From an uncultured bacterium (lineage in GTDB: Bacteria > Cyanobacteriota > Vampirovibrionia > Gastranaerophilales > Gastranaerophilaceae), in contig CASERN010000011.1 of the NCBI GenBank assembly GCA_949290355.1, forward strand, positions 310,001 through 374,000: a stretch of 64,000 nt of DNA. The letters run 5' to 3'. The position numbers and the translations under genes are program-made. Under the pieces are notes generated by a model, which was given only the letters and a program-made list of their open reading frames with translations, was not told the origin of the DNA and did not search any database. Every line of letters begins with the position of its first letter. Position 1 is the first letter of the stretch. This document shows positions 18,131 through 26,070 of the stretch, in pieces.

Positions 18131-18772
18131 TTATTTACCGTATAATACAGCTCTTGCAGCATCAGTAGATGGTAATACAGTAGAGTCAAAGAACATAACA
18201 GGATAAATATCTGTTGGGTTTGTAACTTTACAATTAGCACCTGTACCAGAATTTGTACCATCACAAACAACAACTTTGTTAGGACCTTTAGTACCGTTTA
18301 CATCAATGAAACCAGAACAAGCTTTTTGAGTTGTGATATTCCAAGCTCCAACACCGCTTACAGATGTATCTTTAGTACATTTTGTAGTTTGACCAACGGT
18401 AGTTGGGAATTGGAACATGATACCATCGTTCATAAATAATGTAGTGTTAGCACCGTTTGTAACACTGTTTGCGGTATTACCAATAGTATAATCAGCAACA
18501 GCAGCTGTTTCAGTTCTAACAACATTCATACGTTGAGACAAGATTTTTGTCATAGTATTAGTAGTATCAATGTCTCCGAAGTCAACTTCATCCAAAGCAA
18601 CGTTTAAAGTAACAGCTTGTGAAATAGCAGATAATGCTTTTTTGAAAGCTGATTTGTACTGTGCACCTTGTGTAGAATTAATCAATGTAGGCATTGTCAT
18701 AGCTGCTACAACACCAATGATACCCAAAGTGATTAACACTTCTGCAAGTGTAAAGCCGAATCTTTTTGTCAT
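18131..18772 (-). CDS. Type IV pilin, paralogue A of a tandem pair
   Basis: This 213-aa prepilin has a short leader MTKRFG^FTLAEVLITLGIIGVV with Glu at +5. It is followed by a long helix and a globular domain with two Cys pairs (TKCTKD...KACSGF, VVCDG...ANCKV) and GPNKVVVC. It is nearly identical to the next gene except for a loop at about residues 90-115. A leader of roughly 135 bases with ribosome binding site AAGAAAGGTG is shared with its twin. Such high conservation of the ends with a variable loop resembles major pilins. The copies can recombine. Confidence 0.88.
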   Translation of the reverse strand: MTKRFGFTLAEVLITLGIIGVVAAMTMPTLINSTQGAQYKSAFKKALSAISQAVTLNVALDEVDFGDIDTTNTMTKILSQRMNVVRTETAAVADYTIGNTANSVTNGANTTLFMNDGIMFQFPTTVGQTTKCTKDTSVSGVGAWNITTQKACSGFIDVNGTKGPNKVVVCDGTNSGTGANCKVTNPTDIYPVMFFDSTVLPSTDAARAVLYGK

Positions 18773-18913
18773 AATCTTTTCACCTTTCTTTTTTGTAAAA
18801 CTTTCTGATTTCTCAAAATGCTCTACGCTTTTATCTCTCCATCCTTAATATATCTCGAATCTCTCAAATTGTGGATACGCATAAAAACTTTCGAAAAATC
18901 TTTTTGTAATCCT

Positions 18914-18942
18914 ATTTTATAGTATTTGTTAAGAAAAGTCAA
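18914..18942 (-). promoter_or_regulatory. Promoter of pilin A
   Basis: On the minus strand TTGACT (18937-18942), a 17-base spacer and TAAAAT (18914-18919). The transcript start near 18907 gives a 5' leader of about 135 bases before the ATG at 18772. No riboswitch fold was recognised in that leader. Confidence 0.65.
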
Positions 18943-19000
18943 GTGTTTTACAAAAATTCTTAATTAAATTTAACTAATTCTAAAGAATTAGAAAATAAAA

Positions 19001-19076
19001 AAACGGCGGGGTGAAACTCCGCCGACAAAAAGATTCGAACTTTTTTTGAACAAACCCTTTTATATTAAAAAGGGTT
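19001..19076 (-). terminator. Two hairpins after pilin B
   Basis: The intergenic stretch 18773-19088 holds two hairpins just downstream of pilin B on the minus strand. One is built on AACCCTTTT/AAAAGGGTT near 19050-19076, and a GC-rich one on CGGCGGGGT/ACTCCGCCG lies at about 19001-19021, followed by a T-rich tail. The second is the likely terminator. The rest of the stretch is the promoter and leader of pilin A. Confidence 0.65.
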
Positions 19077-19088
19077 GTGTAATAATTT

Positions 19089-19757
19089 TTATTTCCCGTA
19101 CAATACAGCTCTAGCAGCATCAGTAGATGGTAATACAGTAGAGTCAAAGAACATAACAGGATAAATATCTGTTGGGTTTGTAACTTTACAATTAGCACCT
19201 GTACCTGTATCAGAATTATCACAAACAACAACTTTGTTAGGACCTTTAGTCCCGTTTACATCAATGAAACCAGAACAAGCTTTTTGAGTGCCAATAGCCC
19301 AAGCAGTAACACCGCTTATAGAAGTATCTTTAGTACATTTTGTATCTTGACCAACGTTAGTTGGGAATTGGAACATAATACCATCATTCATAAATAATGT
19401 AGTGTTATCAGCTCCGTTTTTAACACCATTTATACCTGTATTATCTTCTTCACCAGTGTCGCCTCCGATAGTATAATCATCAACAGCTCCAGTTTCAGTT
19501 CTAACAACATTCATACGTTGAGACAAGATTTTTGTCATAGTATTAGTAGTATCAATGTCTCCGAAGTCAACTTCATCCAAAGCTACATTTAAAGTAACAG
19601 CTTGTGAAATAGCAGACAAAGCTTTTTTGAAAGCTGATTTGTACTGTGCACCTTGTGTAGAATTAATCAAAGTAGGCATAGTCATTGCGGCAACTACCCC
19701 GATGATACCTAAAGTAATCAACACTTCCGCCAATGTGAACGCATTCATTTTTTTCAT
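19089..19757 (-). CDS. Type IV pilin, paralogue B of a tandem pair
   Basis: This 222-aa prepilin has the leader MKKMNA^FTLAEVLITLGIIGVV (Ala instead of Gly at -1, which prepilin peptidases tolerate less well). Outside residues about 90-115 it matches paralogue A almost residue for residue. The loop instead reads GGDTGEEDNTGINGVKNGAD, nine residues longer and more acidic. It has the same Cys pairs and the same C-terminus. It has its own promoter at 19873-19901 and the same ribosome binding site as its twin. It is a candidate major pilin or a donor for gene conversion. Confidence 0.87.
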   Translation of the reverse strand: MKKMNAFTLAEVLITLGIIGVVAAMTMPTLINSTQGAQYKSAFKKALSAISQAVTLNVALDEVDFGDIDTTNTMTKILSQRMNVVRTETGAVDDYTIGGDTGEEDNTGINGVKNGADNTTLFMNDGIMFQFPTNVGQDTKCTKDTSISGVTAWAIGTQKACSGFIDVNGTKGPNKVVVCDNSDTGTGANCKVTNPTDIYPVMFFDSTVLPSTDAARAVLYGK

Positions 19758-19872
19758 AATCTTTTCACCTTTCTTTTTTTAGATTTACTCTCTTATTTGA
19801 TCTACTCTATGTTATTGTTCTTTTAGTTATTGAATAAATCACAGTTACAGCTAAACTAATAGTTATACACTT

Positions 19873-19901
19873 ATTTTAAATTATTTTAAAGTGATTGTCA
19901 A
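19873..19901 (-). promoter_or_regulatory. Promoter of pilin B
   Basis: A near-consensus promoter on the minus strand: TTGACA (19896-19901), 17-base spacer, TAAAAT (19873-19878). It gives a leader of roughly 110 bases before the ATG at 19757. Confidence 0.75.
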
Positions 19902-19941
19902 GGGGTAAGACGTGTTTATTACGTAATTTAAATTAAAAACC

Positions 19942-19954
19942 GTGATACTATCAC
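19942..19954. promoter_or_regulatory. Palindromic operator upstream of an XRE regulator
   Basis: GTGATACTATCAC is a perfect inverted repeat with a 1-base centre, ending 37 bases before the XRE start codon. It sits next to the expected -35 region of the regulator and about 40 bases upstream of the divergent pilin B promoter. That placement suits autorepression and possibly control of the pilin. Confidence 0.5.
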
Positions 19955-19991
19955 TTATTTTTCTTGGAGTATCAGGGTAGAATTATACATT

Positions 19992-20318
19992 ATGGATAAT
20001 AAAAAACTGCTAGGTAAAAGAATAAAAGAAATTCGTAAATATAAAGGGTATACACAGGAAAAATTGTCTGAATTGATCGACATAGAAACATCTTCTTTAT
20101 CAGGGATAGAATCAGGACGTTTTTTCCCATCACTGCATGTACTTGATAAAATGTCTGCGGTTTTAGGGGTAGAATTGGTTGAATTTTTCAAATTTTCTTC
20201 TGTTGATATGCCTGTGGATATTGATAAAGAAATTATTAATATTATTGAAAATCAGGATAAAAATAGTAAACAAATTATATACAAGTTGTTAAATGCTGCG
20301 TTCTCAACTATCGGTTGA
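19992..20318 (+). CDS. XRE-family transcriptional regulator
   Basis: This 108-aa DNA-binding protein has an N-terminal lambda-repressor-like helix-turn-helix (residues 6-62; GYTQEKLSELIDIETSSLSG is the HTH) and a short acidic tail that may dimerise. A TAGAAT box 8 bases before the ATG and the absence of a ribosome binding site suggest a nearly leaderless mRNA. A perfect palindrome lies upstream. Neighbours are the divergent pilin B and downstream malQ, so a role in pilus or glycogen control is possible but unproven. Confidence 0.85.
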   Translation: MDNKKLLGKRIKEIRKYKGYTQEKLSELIDIETSSLSGIESGRFFPSLHVLDKMSAVLGVELVEFFKFSSVDMPVDIDKEIINIIENQDKNSKQIIYKLLNAAFSTIG

Positions 20319-20378
20319 AAAAAAATATACCTCATGATATCATCTGTTTTGTTGATATTATAAGAAGAAGGGGTAAAT

Positions 20379-22268
20379 ATGACTTGTACTTTAGAAATGA
20401 AATCTAATGTTTTAGATGAGAAAGCTAAAAAAACTATACGCAAAGCGTTGAAAGTTTTAGGAAAGAAAAATTTAGCTTTTATTATGCATAACGGAAGTTT
20501 TCCTTCTGCAGCTAATCAAAATACAGGTTTCGGAAGTATTAATACAGATGGCGGAAAAGAATTTATAGAATATGCTTCTGGTTTGTTTGATGCAATTCAG
20601 CTTGGACCTGCGGGCAAAACTAAATCTTGTGATTCTTCTCCTTATACAGGTACAATTTTTTCTGGAAATCCTTTGTTTATTAACTTGAAAGAATTGACTA
20701 CTAAAGAATGGGGAAAAATTCTTTCTGAAAAGACTTATGAAGAAATTGTAAACGAAAATCCTAATAAAAACGTAAATAAGACTGCTTATTCTTATATATA
20801 CAAAAGACAAAATGAAGCTTTGCAGGAGGCTTGGAATAATTTTAAGGCTAATCCTGTAAAAAAATTAGAAAAAGAATTTAAACATTTTAAAAGTGAAAAC
20901 GCTTTTTGGTTAGATAAAGATGCTTTATATGAAGCTTTATCTTTGGAACATGGTAATGATTACTGGCCTTTGTGGAAATCCGAAACTGATAAAAATTTAT
21001 TTAACCCTCAATCAATAGAGCAAAAAATGCAGTTTGGGGAAAGAATTAATGAATTAGAAAAGAAATATGAAGATGAAATTGAATTATATAAATTTATTCA
21101 ATTTATAATAAGCAAACAAAATGAAGAGACAAGAAAATTCGCAGAAAAGCATAATATCAAGATGATTGCTGATAGACAGGTAGCTTTTTCTGATCGTGAT
21201 ACTTGGGCTTATCAATCTTTATTCTTGAAAGGTTGGATGTTAGGCTGTCCTCCTGATTACTTCTCTAAAGATGGTCAAGCATGGGGATTCCCTGTTATGG
21301 ATCCTGATAGAATGTACAAAGCTGACGGGTCTTTGGATGAAGGCGGTTTGTTGTTGAAAAATTTGTATAAAAAAATGTTTAAAGAAAACCCAGGTGGTGT
21401 GAGAATTGACCATATTGTAGGTTTGATTGACCCTTGGGTTTACAAAGCAGGTAAGAAACCGAAAATTGAAGAAGGCGCAGGTAGATTATATTCATCTCCT
21501 GAACATAAAGATCTTTCTAAGTATGCAATTGCAAAATTAGAAGATTTGGATATGGAACTTACTGCTGATAAAGAAAAAAGAGTAAAAACTCTTGATAAAA
21601 AACAAATTAAAGCTTATGGCAGATTGATTGAAAAAATTGTTATTGCTGCTGCAAAAGAAGAAGGATTGGACAAAGATGCAATTGTTTGCGAGGATTTAGG
21701 AACTTTGACAAATCCTGTAGCTGCTGTAATGAAAGAATATGGGCTTCAAGGGATGAAATTAACTCAATTTGTTGAAGCTGATAAGCCTGAGGATCCATAC
21801 AGATGCTGCAATATATGCAAAAAATGCTGGGCTATGGTAGGTACTCATGATAATGAACCTATTAAAATGTGGGCAGATCAAAATATTCATACTCATGGCG
21901 GGTATCTTCATGCTAAGAACCTTGTGGATGATTTGTTCAGCGAGGCTGAAAATAAAGATGATATTATTGTCAGACTGACTAATGATGCAGAATTTCTTGC
22001 TCAAACAAAACTTGTTGAATTATTTGCTTCTCAGGCAGAAAATATACAAATTTTCTTTACTGATTACTTTAATGTATATGATGTATATAACAGACCGGGT
22101 ACATCAGGTGATGAAAATTGGAGTTTAAGATTGCCTGACAATTATAAAGAATTGCATGCAATTTCCCTTGCAAATATTTTAAAATTGGCTATTATTGCAA
22201 GAGGTCATGAATTTGCTGAAAAAAATCACAAAGTAATTGAAAAATTAGAAGAAATTATTAATTCTTAA
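20379..22268 (+). CDS. malQ: 4-alpha-glucanotransferase (GH77, amylomaltase)
   Basis: MalQ transfers alpha-1,4-glucan segments between maltodextrins in the cytoplasm. GH77 landmarks are ADRQVAFSDRDTWA, GCPPDYFSKDGQAWGFP, VRIDHIVGL (nucleophile Asp), VCEDLGTLT (acid/base Glu) and VGTHDNEP (transition-state Asp). At 629 aa it is longer than typical bacterial MalQ because of extra helical sequence at about 125-235. The ribosome binding site AGAAGGGG lies 6 bases before the ATG. It probably works on glycogen- or starch-derived dextrins along with the secreted GH13 enzyme at 40555. Confidence 0.92.
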   Translation: MTCTLEMKSNVLDEKAKKTIRKALKVLGKKNLAFIMHNGSFPSAANQNTGFGSINTDGGKEFIEYASGLFDAIQLGPAGKTKSCDSSPYTGTIFSGNPLFINLKELTTKEWGKILSEKTYEEIVNENPNKNVNKTAYSYIYKRQNEALQEAWNNFKANPVKKLEKEFKHFKSENAFWLDKDALYEALSLEHGNDYWPLWKSETDKNLFNPQSIEQKMQFGERINELEKKYEDEIELYKFIQFIISKQNEETRKFAEKHNIKMIADRQVAFSDRDTWAYQSLFLKGWMLGCPPDYFSKDGQAWGFPVMDPDRMYKADGSLDEGGLLLKNLYKKMFKENPGGVRIDHIVGLIDPWVYKAGKKPKIEEGAGRLYSSPEHKDLSKYAIAKLEDLDMELTADKEKRVKTLDKKQIKAYGRLIEKIVIAAAKEEGLDKDAIVCEDLGTLTNPVAAVMKEYGLQGMKLTQFVEADKPEDPYRCCNICKKCWAMVGTHDNEPIKMWADQNIHTHGGYLHAKNLVDDLFSEAENKDDIIVRLTNDAEFLAQTKLVELFASQAENIQIFFTDYFNVYDVYNRPGTSGDENWSLRLPDNYKELHAISLANILKLAIIARGHEFAEKNHKVIEKLEEIINS

Positions 22269-22305
22269 ATCATTTGTATATCGTAAAAATTTAACGGTGG
22301 TATTA

Positions 22306-23163
22306 ATGAAAAAACTATTAATAACTTTATGTTTATTAGCTAATACGGGTTTAATGCTCTCGGCATTACCCGTGTTGGCTTATGAACCTCCTACACTTGC
22401 AAAACTTGAGTACAATCAAGGCATAGATTTTTATAAGGTCGGACAATATGATAGAGCTATGGCTTCTTTTAGGCATGCTATAGAAATAGACCCGAATTAT
22501 ATTGATGCTTATTATAATTTAGGTTCTATTCTTGAATATTTGAAGCAGGATGAAGCAGCTTTAGCTGTTTTTAAACAAATAATTGTTAGAAGACCTGATG
22601 ACTATGAGTCTGTATACAAAGCAGCAAATTTGAGCAGCAGGCTTGGACAAAATGATAAAGCAAAAACGTATTTATCATTGATTCCTCCTGAAAGTAATGT
22701 ATACTCAGATGCGCAAGCTCTTGCAAATTCGCTTAATACAGATATGCAGACAATCAAAATGCAAGAAAAACAAGCACAAACGTCTTCTGTTCCCAAAATA
22801 GATCCAACAAATGGTATGTATAATAATATTATGAGTCCGACAGGTATTACGACTGATAACAACGGGAATTTGTATGTCGCTTGTTTTGCAGATAACATGA
22901 TTTATAAAATTACTCCGGAAGGTAATCGTATTGTTTTTGTTAAAAATGAAAAAATTAATGGCCCAATTGCGATGGTAAGTGATGCAAGCGGTAATATTTT
23001 TGTTTCAAATTACAATGCAAATAATGTGATTAAAATAACTCCGACAGGTACCATATCTGTTTTGGTTTCTAATATTCAAAAACCTTATGGTATTCATATT
23101 AGAGACGGATTATTATTTGTATCTTCTCAGGGTGCAAATTCAGTATTGAGATATAAGTTATAA
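22306..23163 (+). CDS. Secreted TPR and NHL-repeat protein
   Basis: This is a 285-aa protein. A Sec signal peptide (KKLLITLCLLANTG...LPVLAYE) is followed by TPR repeats (residues about 35-115, for example GIDFYKVGQYDRAMASFRHA) and then an NHL-like beta-propeller segment (PTGITTDNNGNLYVACFADN and similar repeats, about 175-285). These domains usually mediate protein or ligand binding outside the membrane. Only three or four propeller blades are visible, so it may be a partial propeller or oligomerise. ATG 22306 is chosen because the upstream GTG overlaps the ribosome binding site CGGTGG. Confidence 0.78.
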   Translation: MKKLLITLCLLANTGLMLSALPVLAYEPPTLAKLEYNQGIDFYKVGQYDRAMASFRHAIEIDPNYIDAYYNLGSILEYLKQDEAALAVFKQIIVRRPDDYESVYKAANLSSRLGQNDKAKTYLSLIPPESNVYSDAQALANSLNTDMQTIKMQEKQAQTSSVPKIDPTNGMYNNIMSPTGITTDNNGNLYVACFADNMIYKITPEGNRIVFVKNEKINGPIAMVSDASGNIFVSNYNANNVIKITPTGTISVLVSNIQKPYGIHIRDGLLFVSSQGANSVLRYKL

Positions 23164-23164
23164 A

Positions 23165-23989
23165 TTATTCTTTTACTCCGCCTTGAAGAATGTCTGATAT
23201 AAAGTATTTTTTGCCTAATAAAAATACTCCGATTACCGGGATTGTACATATTACAGAACATGCTAAAAGTTCACCCCACTGAGTTATTTCTCTAAAACTT
23301 CCTTTGTATATTGCAAGACCTACTGGCAATGTCCGCATACTTTCGCTATTTGTTACAATTAATGGCCACATGAAACTGTTCCAAGTTGTAACAAAAGTGA
23401 ATATCGCAAGTGTTGCAACAATTGGCATTGCAAGGGGTAAAGCAATTTTAAAGAAAGTTTGAAATAAATTACAACCGTCAATCTTTGCCGATTCTTCTAG
23501 ATCTTTTGGCAGACCTTTAAAATATTGGCGCATTAAAAATATTCCGAATCCTCCAAATAATGAAGGTAGTATTAATGCTTGGTATGTGTCAATAAGATGC
23601 ATTTGACGCATCAAAAAGAACAAAGGTATTATGTTTACCTGAGGAGGAATCAGCATGGTAATTAAAATTATAAGGAATAGAATGTTTTTATATTTAAAAT
23701 TCATTCTAGCAAATGCATATCCCGCTAATGCTGAAAAAATTACCTGACCGAATGTACTTACTGATGCTACAATTAAGCTGTTAAAAAAATATGTGCTTAG
23801 AGGTATTTCTTTGAAAACGTTTTTATAATTGTCTAAAGTTAGATTAGGATGAAAAACTCTGCCGGCATGAGAAAAAATCTCATTATTGTCTACAAAGGAT
23901 AAATTTACCATTGCAAAAAACGGATAAAGCATACTTATTGCAATTAATATAAGTGTTAAATAACCTAAAAATATCCTAAGTTTTTTCAT
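23165..23989 (-). CDS. Carbohydrate ABC transporter permease, MalG type
   Basis: This 274-aa inner-membrane protein has about six helices and the permease EAA loop EESAKIDGCNLFQTFFKIALP, where it contacts the ATPase. It belongs to the CUT1 sugar-uptake group (MalG/UgpE-like). No partner permease, binding protein or ATPase is nearby. It starts 7 bases after a 44-aa membrane protein gene. A TATAAT 6 bases before the ATG overlaps the end of that small gene and may be coincidental. Confidence 0.9.
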   Translation of the reverse strand: MKKLRIFLGYLTLILIAISMLYPFFAMVNLSFVDNNEIFSHAGRVFHPNLTLDNYKNVFKEIPLSTYFFNSLIVASVSTFGQVIFSALAGYAFARMNFKYKNILFLIILITMLIPPQVNIIPLFFLMRQMHLIDTYQALILPSLFGGFGIFLMRQYFKGLPKDLEESAKIDGCNLFQTFFKIALPLAMPIVATLAIFTFVTTWNSFMWPLIVTNSESMRTLPVGLAIYKGSFREITQWGELLACSVICTIPVIGVFLLGKKYFISDILQGGVKE

Positions 23990-23996
23990 AGCTATA

Positions 23997-24131
23997 TTAT
24001 ATTACAAAATATAATAAGGCGAACATAATACATAGGGATAGCGAACTTAAAACAAACCAAGTATGCATTACCGGATGTTGATAATCCCAAATTTCTTTTA
24101 ATGTTGTAGCTGCATTTTCAATTGTTTGCAT
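23997..24131 (-). CDS. 44-residue single-pass membrane protein
   Basis: A short frame that standard cut-offs miss. A GGAG ribosome binding site lies 10 bases before the ATG at 24131. The product has a polar start (MQTIENAATTLKEIWDYQHP) and one hydrophobic helix (residues 25-44). It ends 7 bases before the ABC permease gene, so it is probably translated from the same message. It may be a small partner or regulator of the permease, but that is inferred from position only. Confidence 0.6.
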   Translation of the reverse strand: MQTIENAATTLKEIWDYQHPVMHTWFVLSSLSLCIMFALLYFVI

Positions 24132-24212
24132 AATCTTTTATCTCCATAAACATATAAAATCTTTTATATTTATATCTTATTCATTAATCATTTTAGGTCA
24201 TCACCTAATCGG

Positions 24213-24241
24213 TTGATTATTTCTAATCTTTAGGATAATAT
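24213..24241 (+). promoter_or_regulatory. Promoter of the leaderless TrhP-like gene
   Basis: TTGATT (24213-24218), a 17-base spacer and TAATAT (24236-24241), ending 6 bases before the ATG. An overlapping GATAAT ends 8 bases before it. No ribosome binding site is seen. Confidence 0.6.
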
Positions 24242-24247
24242 ACAGTT

Positions 24248-25489
24248 ATGCGAGATGTAGAACTTTTGATGCCTGCGGGCAATTTAGAAAAATTGGAATA
24301 TGCAGTAAGATATGGGGCAGATGCCGTATATCTTGGTGTAGTAGATTTTAGTCTTAGAGCTATGAGAAAGGGACAGCTTATTACTATGGATAATTTGAAA
24401 CAGGCTGTTGATTTAGCTCATTCTCTTGGAGCAAAAGCTTATGTAACTATAAATATATTTGCTTTTAATAATGATATAAGACAGTTAGAGGCTTGTATTG
24501 ACAAGTTTAAGGATGCTAGACCTGATGCTTTTATTATAAGTGATTATGGAATATTTAATTTGATAAGGAAAAATATTCCTGATGTACCTATTCATGTCAG
24601 CACTCAGACAAATACATTAAATTATGAAAGTGTTAAGTTCTGGAGAGATTTGGGTGCTTCAAGAGTAATTCTTGCAAGGGAGCTTCCTATTGCTGATATT
24701 GCTGAAATTAGAAAACAGGTTCCTGATATTGAATTGGAAAGTTTTATTCATGGCGCTCAATGTGTATCTTTTTCTGGCAGATGTCTTTTGAGTGATTATT
24801 TTTCAAAAGGTGAACGTAAAGCGAACCATGGTAATTGCTCTCAACCTTGCAGATGGAGCTATAAACTTGTAGAAGAAACTCGTCCTGGTCAGTATCTTGA
24901 GATAAATCAAGATGACAGAGGCTCTCATATTTTAAGCCCTAAGGATTTGTGTTTGGTAAAACAATTACCTCAGTTGATAGATGCAGGTATTGATTCTTTA
25001 AAAGTTGAAGGACGAACAAAAAGTTTGTATTATGTTTCAGCTGTTGCAAAAGCATATCGTCAGGCTATTGATGAAGTTTTAAAAGATCCATCCGCAGATT
25101 TAGAAAAATATTTTATAGAACTGCAGAAAGTTGGAAATCGTGGATATACTACAGGTTTCGCTCTTGGAGATAATAACGGAGAGAGTTACAGCTATGATAT
25201 ATCTAAAGGTTTAGCAGGAGCAGATTTCCTTTGTGAATTCAAAGGGGATAGAAAAGATGATTTTTTCTTAGTAAAAATAAAAAATAAAATGTTATTGAAT
25301 GACGAAGTAGAAATTATTACTCCTGATGAGCAGTTTACAGCAACTGTAGATGGAATTATAAATGAAGATGGAGAAAATCTGGAGTTAGGGAATACAAATG
25401 ATGATGTATTTGTAAAATTTTCTCAGAACCCGATTAATTATAAATATGCTTTAGTTCGTACTATTGGAGTAAAAAAACATGTTTCTTAG
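24248..25489 (+). CDS. trhP: U32 family tRNA hydroxylase (TrhP-like)
   Basis: This 413-aa protein matches the U32 group that makes 5-hydroxyuridine at tRNA position 34 using prephenate as oxygen source. The barrel start LLMPAGNLEKLEYAVRYGAD, HVSTQTNT and the Fe-S region FIHGAQCVSFSGRCLLSDY...GNCSQPCRW (four Cys) are typical. DSLKVEGRTKS follows. The U32 C-terminal small domain is present. The last 11 bases overlap a YqeG-like HAD gene, indicating an operon. The family name 'peptidase U32' is historical. Confidence 0.88.
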   Translation: MRDVELLMPAGNLEKLEYAVRYGADAVYLGVVDFSLRAMRKGQLITMDNLKQAVDLAHSLGAKAYVTINIFAFNNDIRQLEACIDKFKDARPDAFIISDYGIFNLIRKNIPDVPIHVSTQTNTLNYESVKFWRDLGASRVILARELPIADIAEIRKQVPDIELESFIHGAQCVSFSGRCLLSDYFSKGERKANHGNCSQPCRWSYKLVEETRPGQYLEINQDDRGSHILSPKDLCLVKQLPQLIDAGIDSLKVEGRTKSLYYVSAVAKAYRQAIDEVLKDPSADLEKYFIELQKVGNRGYTTGFALGDNNGESYSYDISKGLAGADFLCEFKGDRKDDFFLVKIKNKMLLNDEVEIITPDEQFTATVDGIINEDGENLELGNTNDDVFVKFSQNPINYKYALVRTIGVKKHVS

Positions 25490-25958
25490 GCCAGATTATA
25501 ATTTAAAGAATATATACGAAATTGATCTTGAAGGTTTAAAAGAACAAGGTATAAATGCACTTTTGTTTGACCTTGATAGTACTTTGATGGGCTCAAAGAC
25601 AGGATGTTATACTGAAAAAACTTTAGAATGGTTAAATAAAGTTAAACGAGATTTTTTTATCGGCGTTGTTTCTAACAATAACAATCCTGATTATATTGCA
25701 AAAGTTACTGCTTGTTCCGATTTTCCTATTGTTTTTAAGGCACACAAACCTGATGTAAAAGTTGCAAAACGTTTTATGAAAGAATATTCATTATCTCCTG
25801 AGACAACTTGTTTTGTTGGAGATAGGCCTTTGACAGATGTTTTGTGCGGGAAAAATTTAGGGTGTAAAACAATTTTGGTAGATTCAATTACCGCTGATAT
25901 TGAAAAGCCTATAGTCCGTTTTGCAAGATGGCTTGAAAGATGTAGCGTAAAAAATTAA
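25479..25958 (+). CDS. YqeG-family HAD phosphatase
   Basis: This 159-aa HAD-superfamily IIIA phosphatase has the nucleophile motif FDLDSTLMG, motif II VVSNNN, motif III Lys in KAHKPD and the metal-binding GDRPLTDV. The YqeG family in Firmicutes and Cyanobacteria is linked to phosphatidylglycerophosphate dephosphorylation in some lineages, but the substrate here is not shown. It overlaps trhP by 11 bases and is thus co-translated. Confidence 0.88.
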   Translation: MFLRPDYNLKNIYEIDLEGLKEQGINALLFDLDSTLMGSKTGCYTEKTLEWLNKVKRDFFIGVVSNNNNPDYIAKVTACSDFPIVFKAHKPDVKVAKRFMKEYSLSPETTCFVGDRPLTDVLCGKNLGCKTILVDSITADIEKPIVRFARWLERCSVKN

Positions 25959-26070
25959 TTATATAAATAATTTCATAATGCTAATTAATATATCGGGGAA
26001 TTATTAAATCTTATATTTTTAAATATAAGTAATTAAGTATGTAATTTTTCTGAATCATAAAGGGAGCGTT

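Noticed and set aside
18980-19231. 83-aa minus-strand frame overlapping pilin B
   Set aside because: An out-of-frame shadow of the pilin, repeated in the same position in paralogue A (17854-18273).
23996-24001. Secure leaderless promoter for the ABC permease
   Set aside because: The TATAAT overlaps the stop codon region of a plausible 44-aa gene, so it may be chance. I did not count it among the leaderless set.
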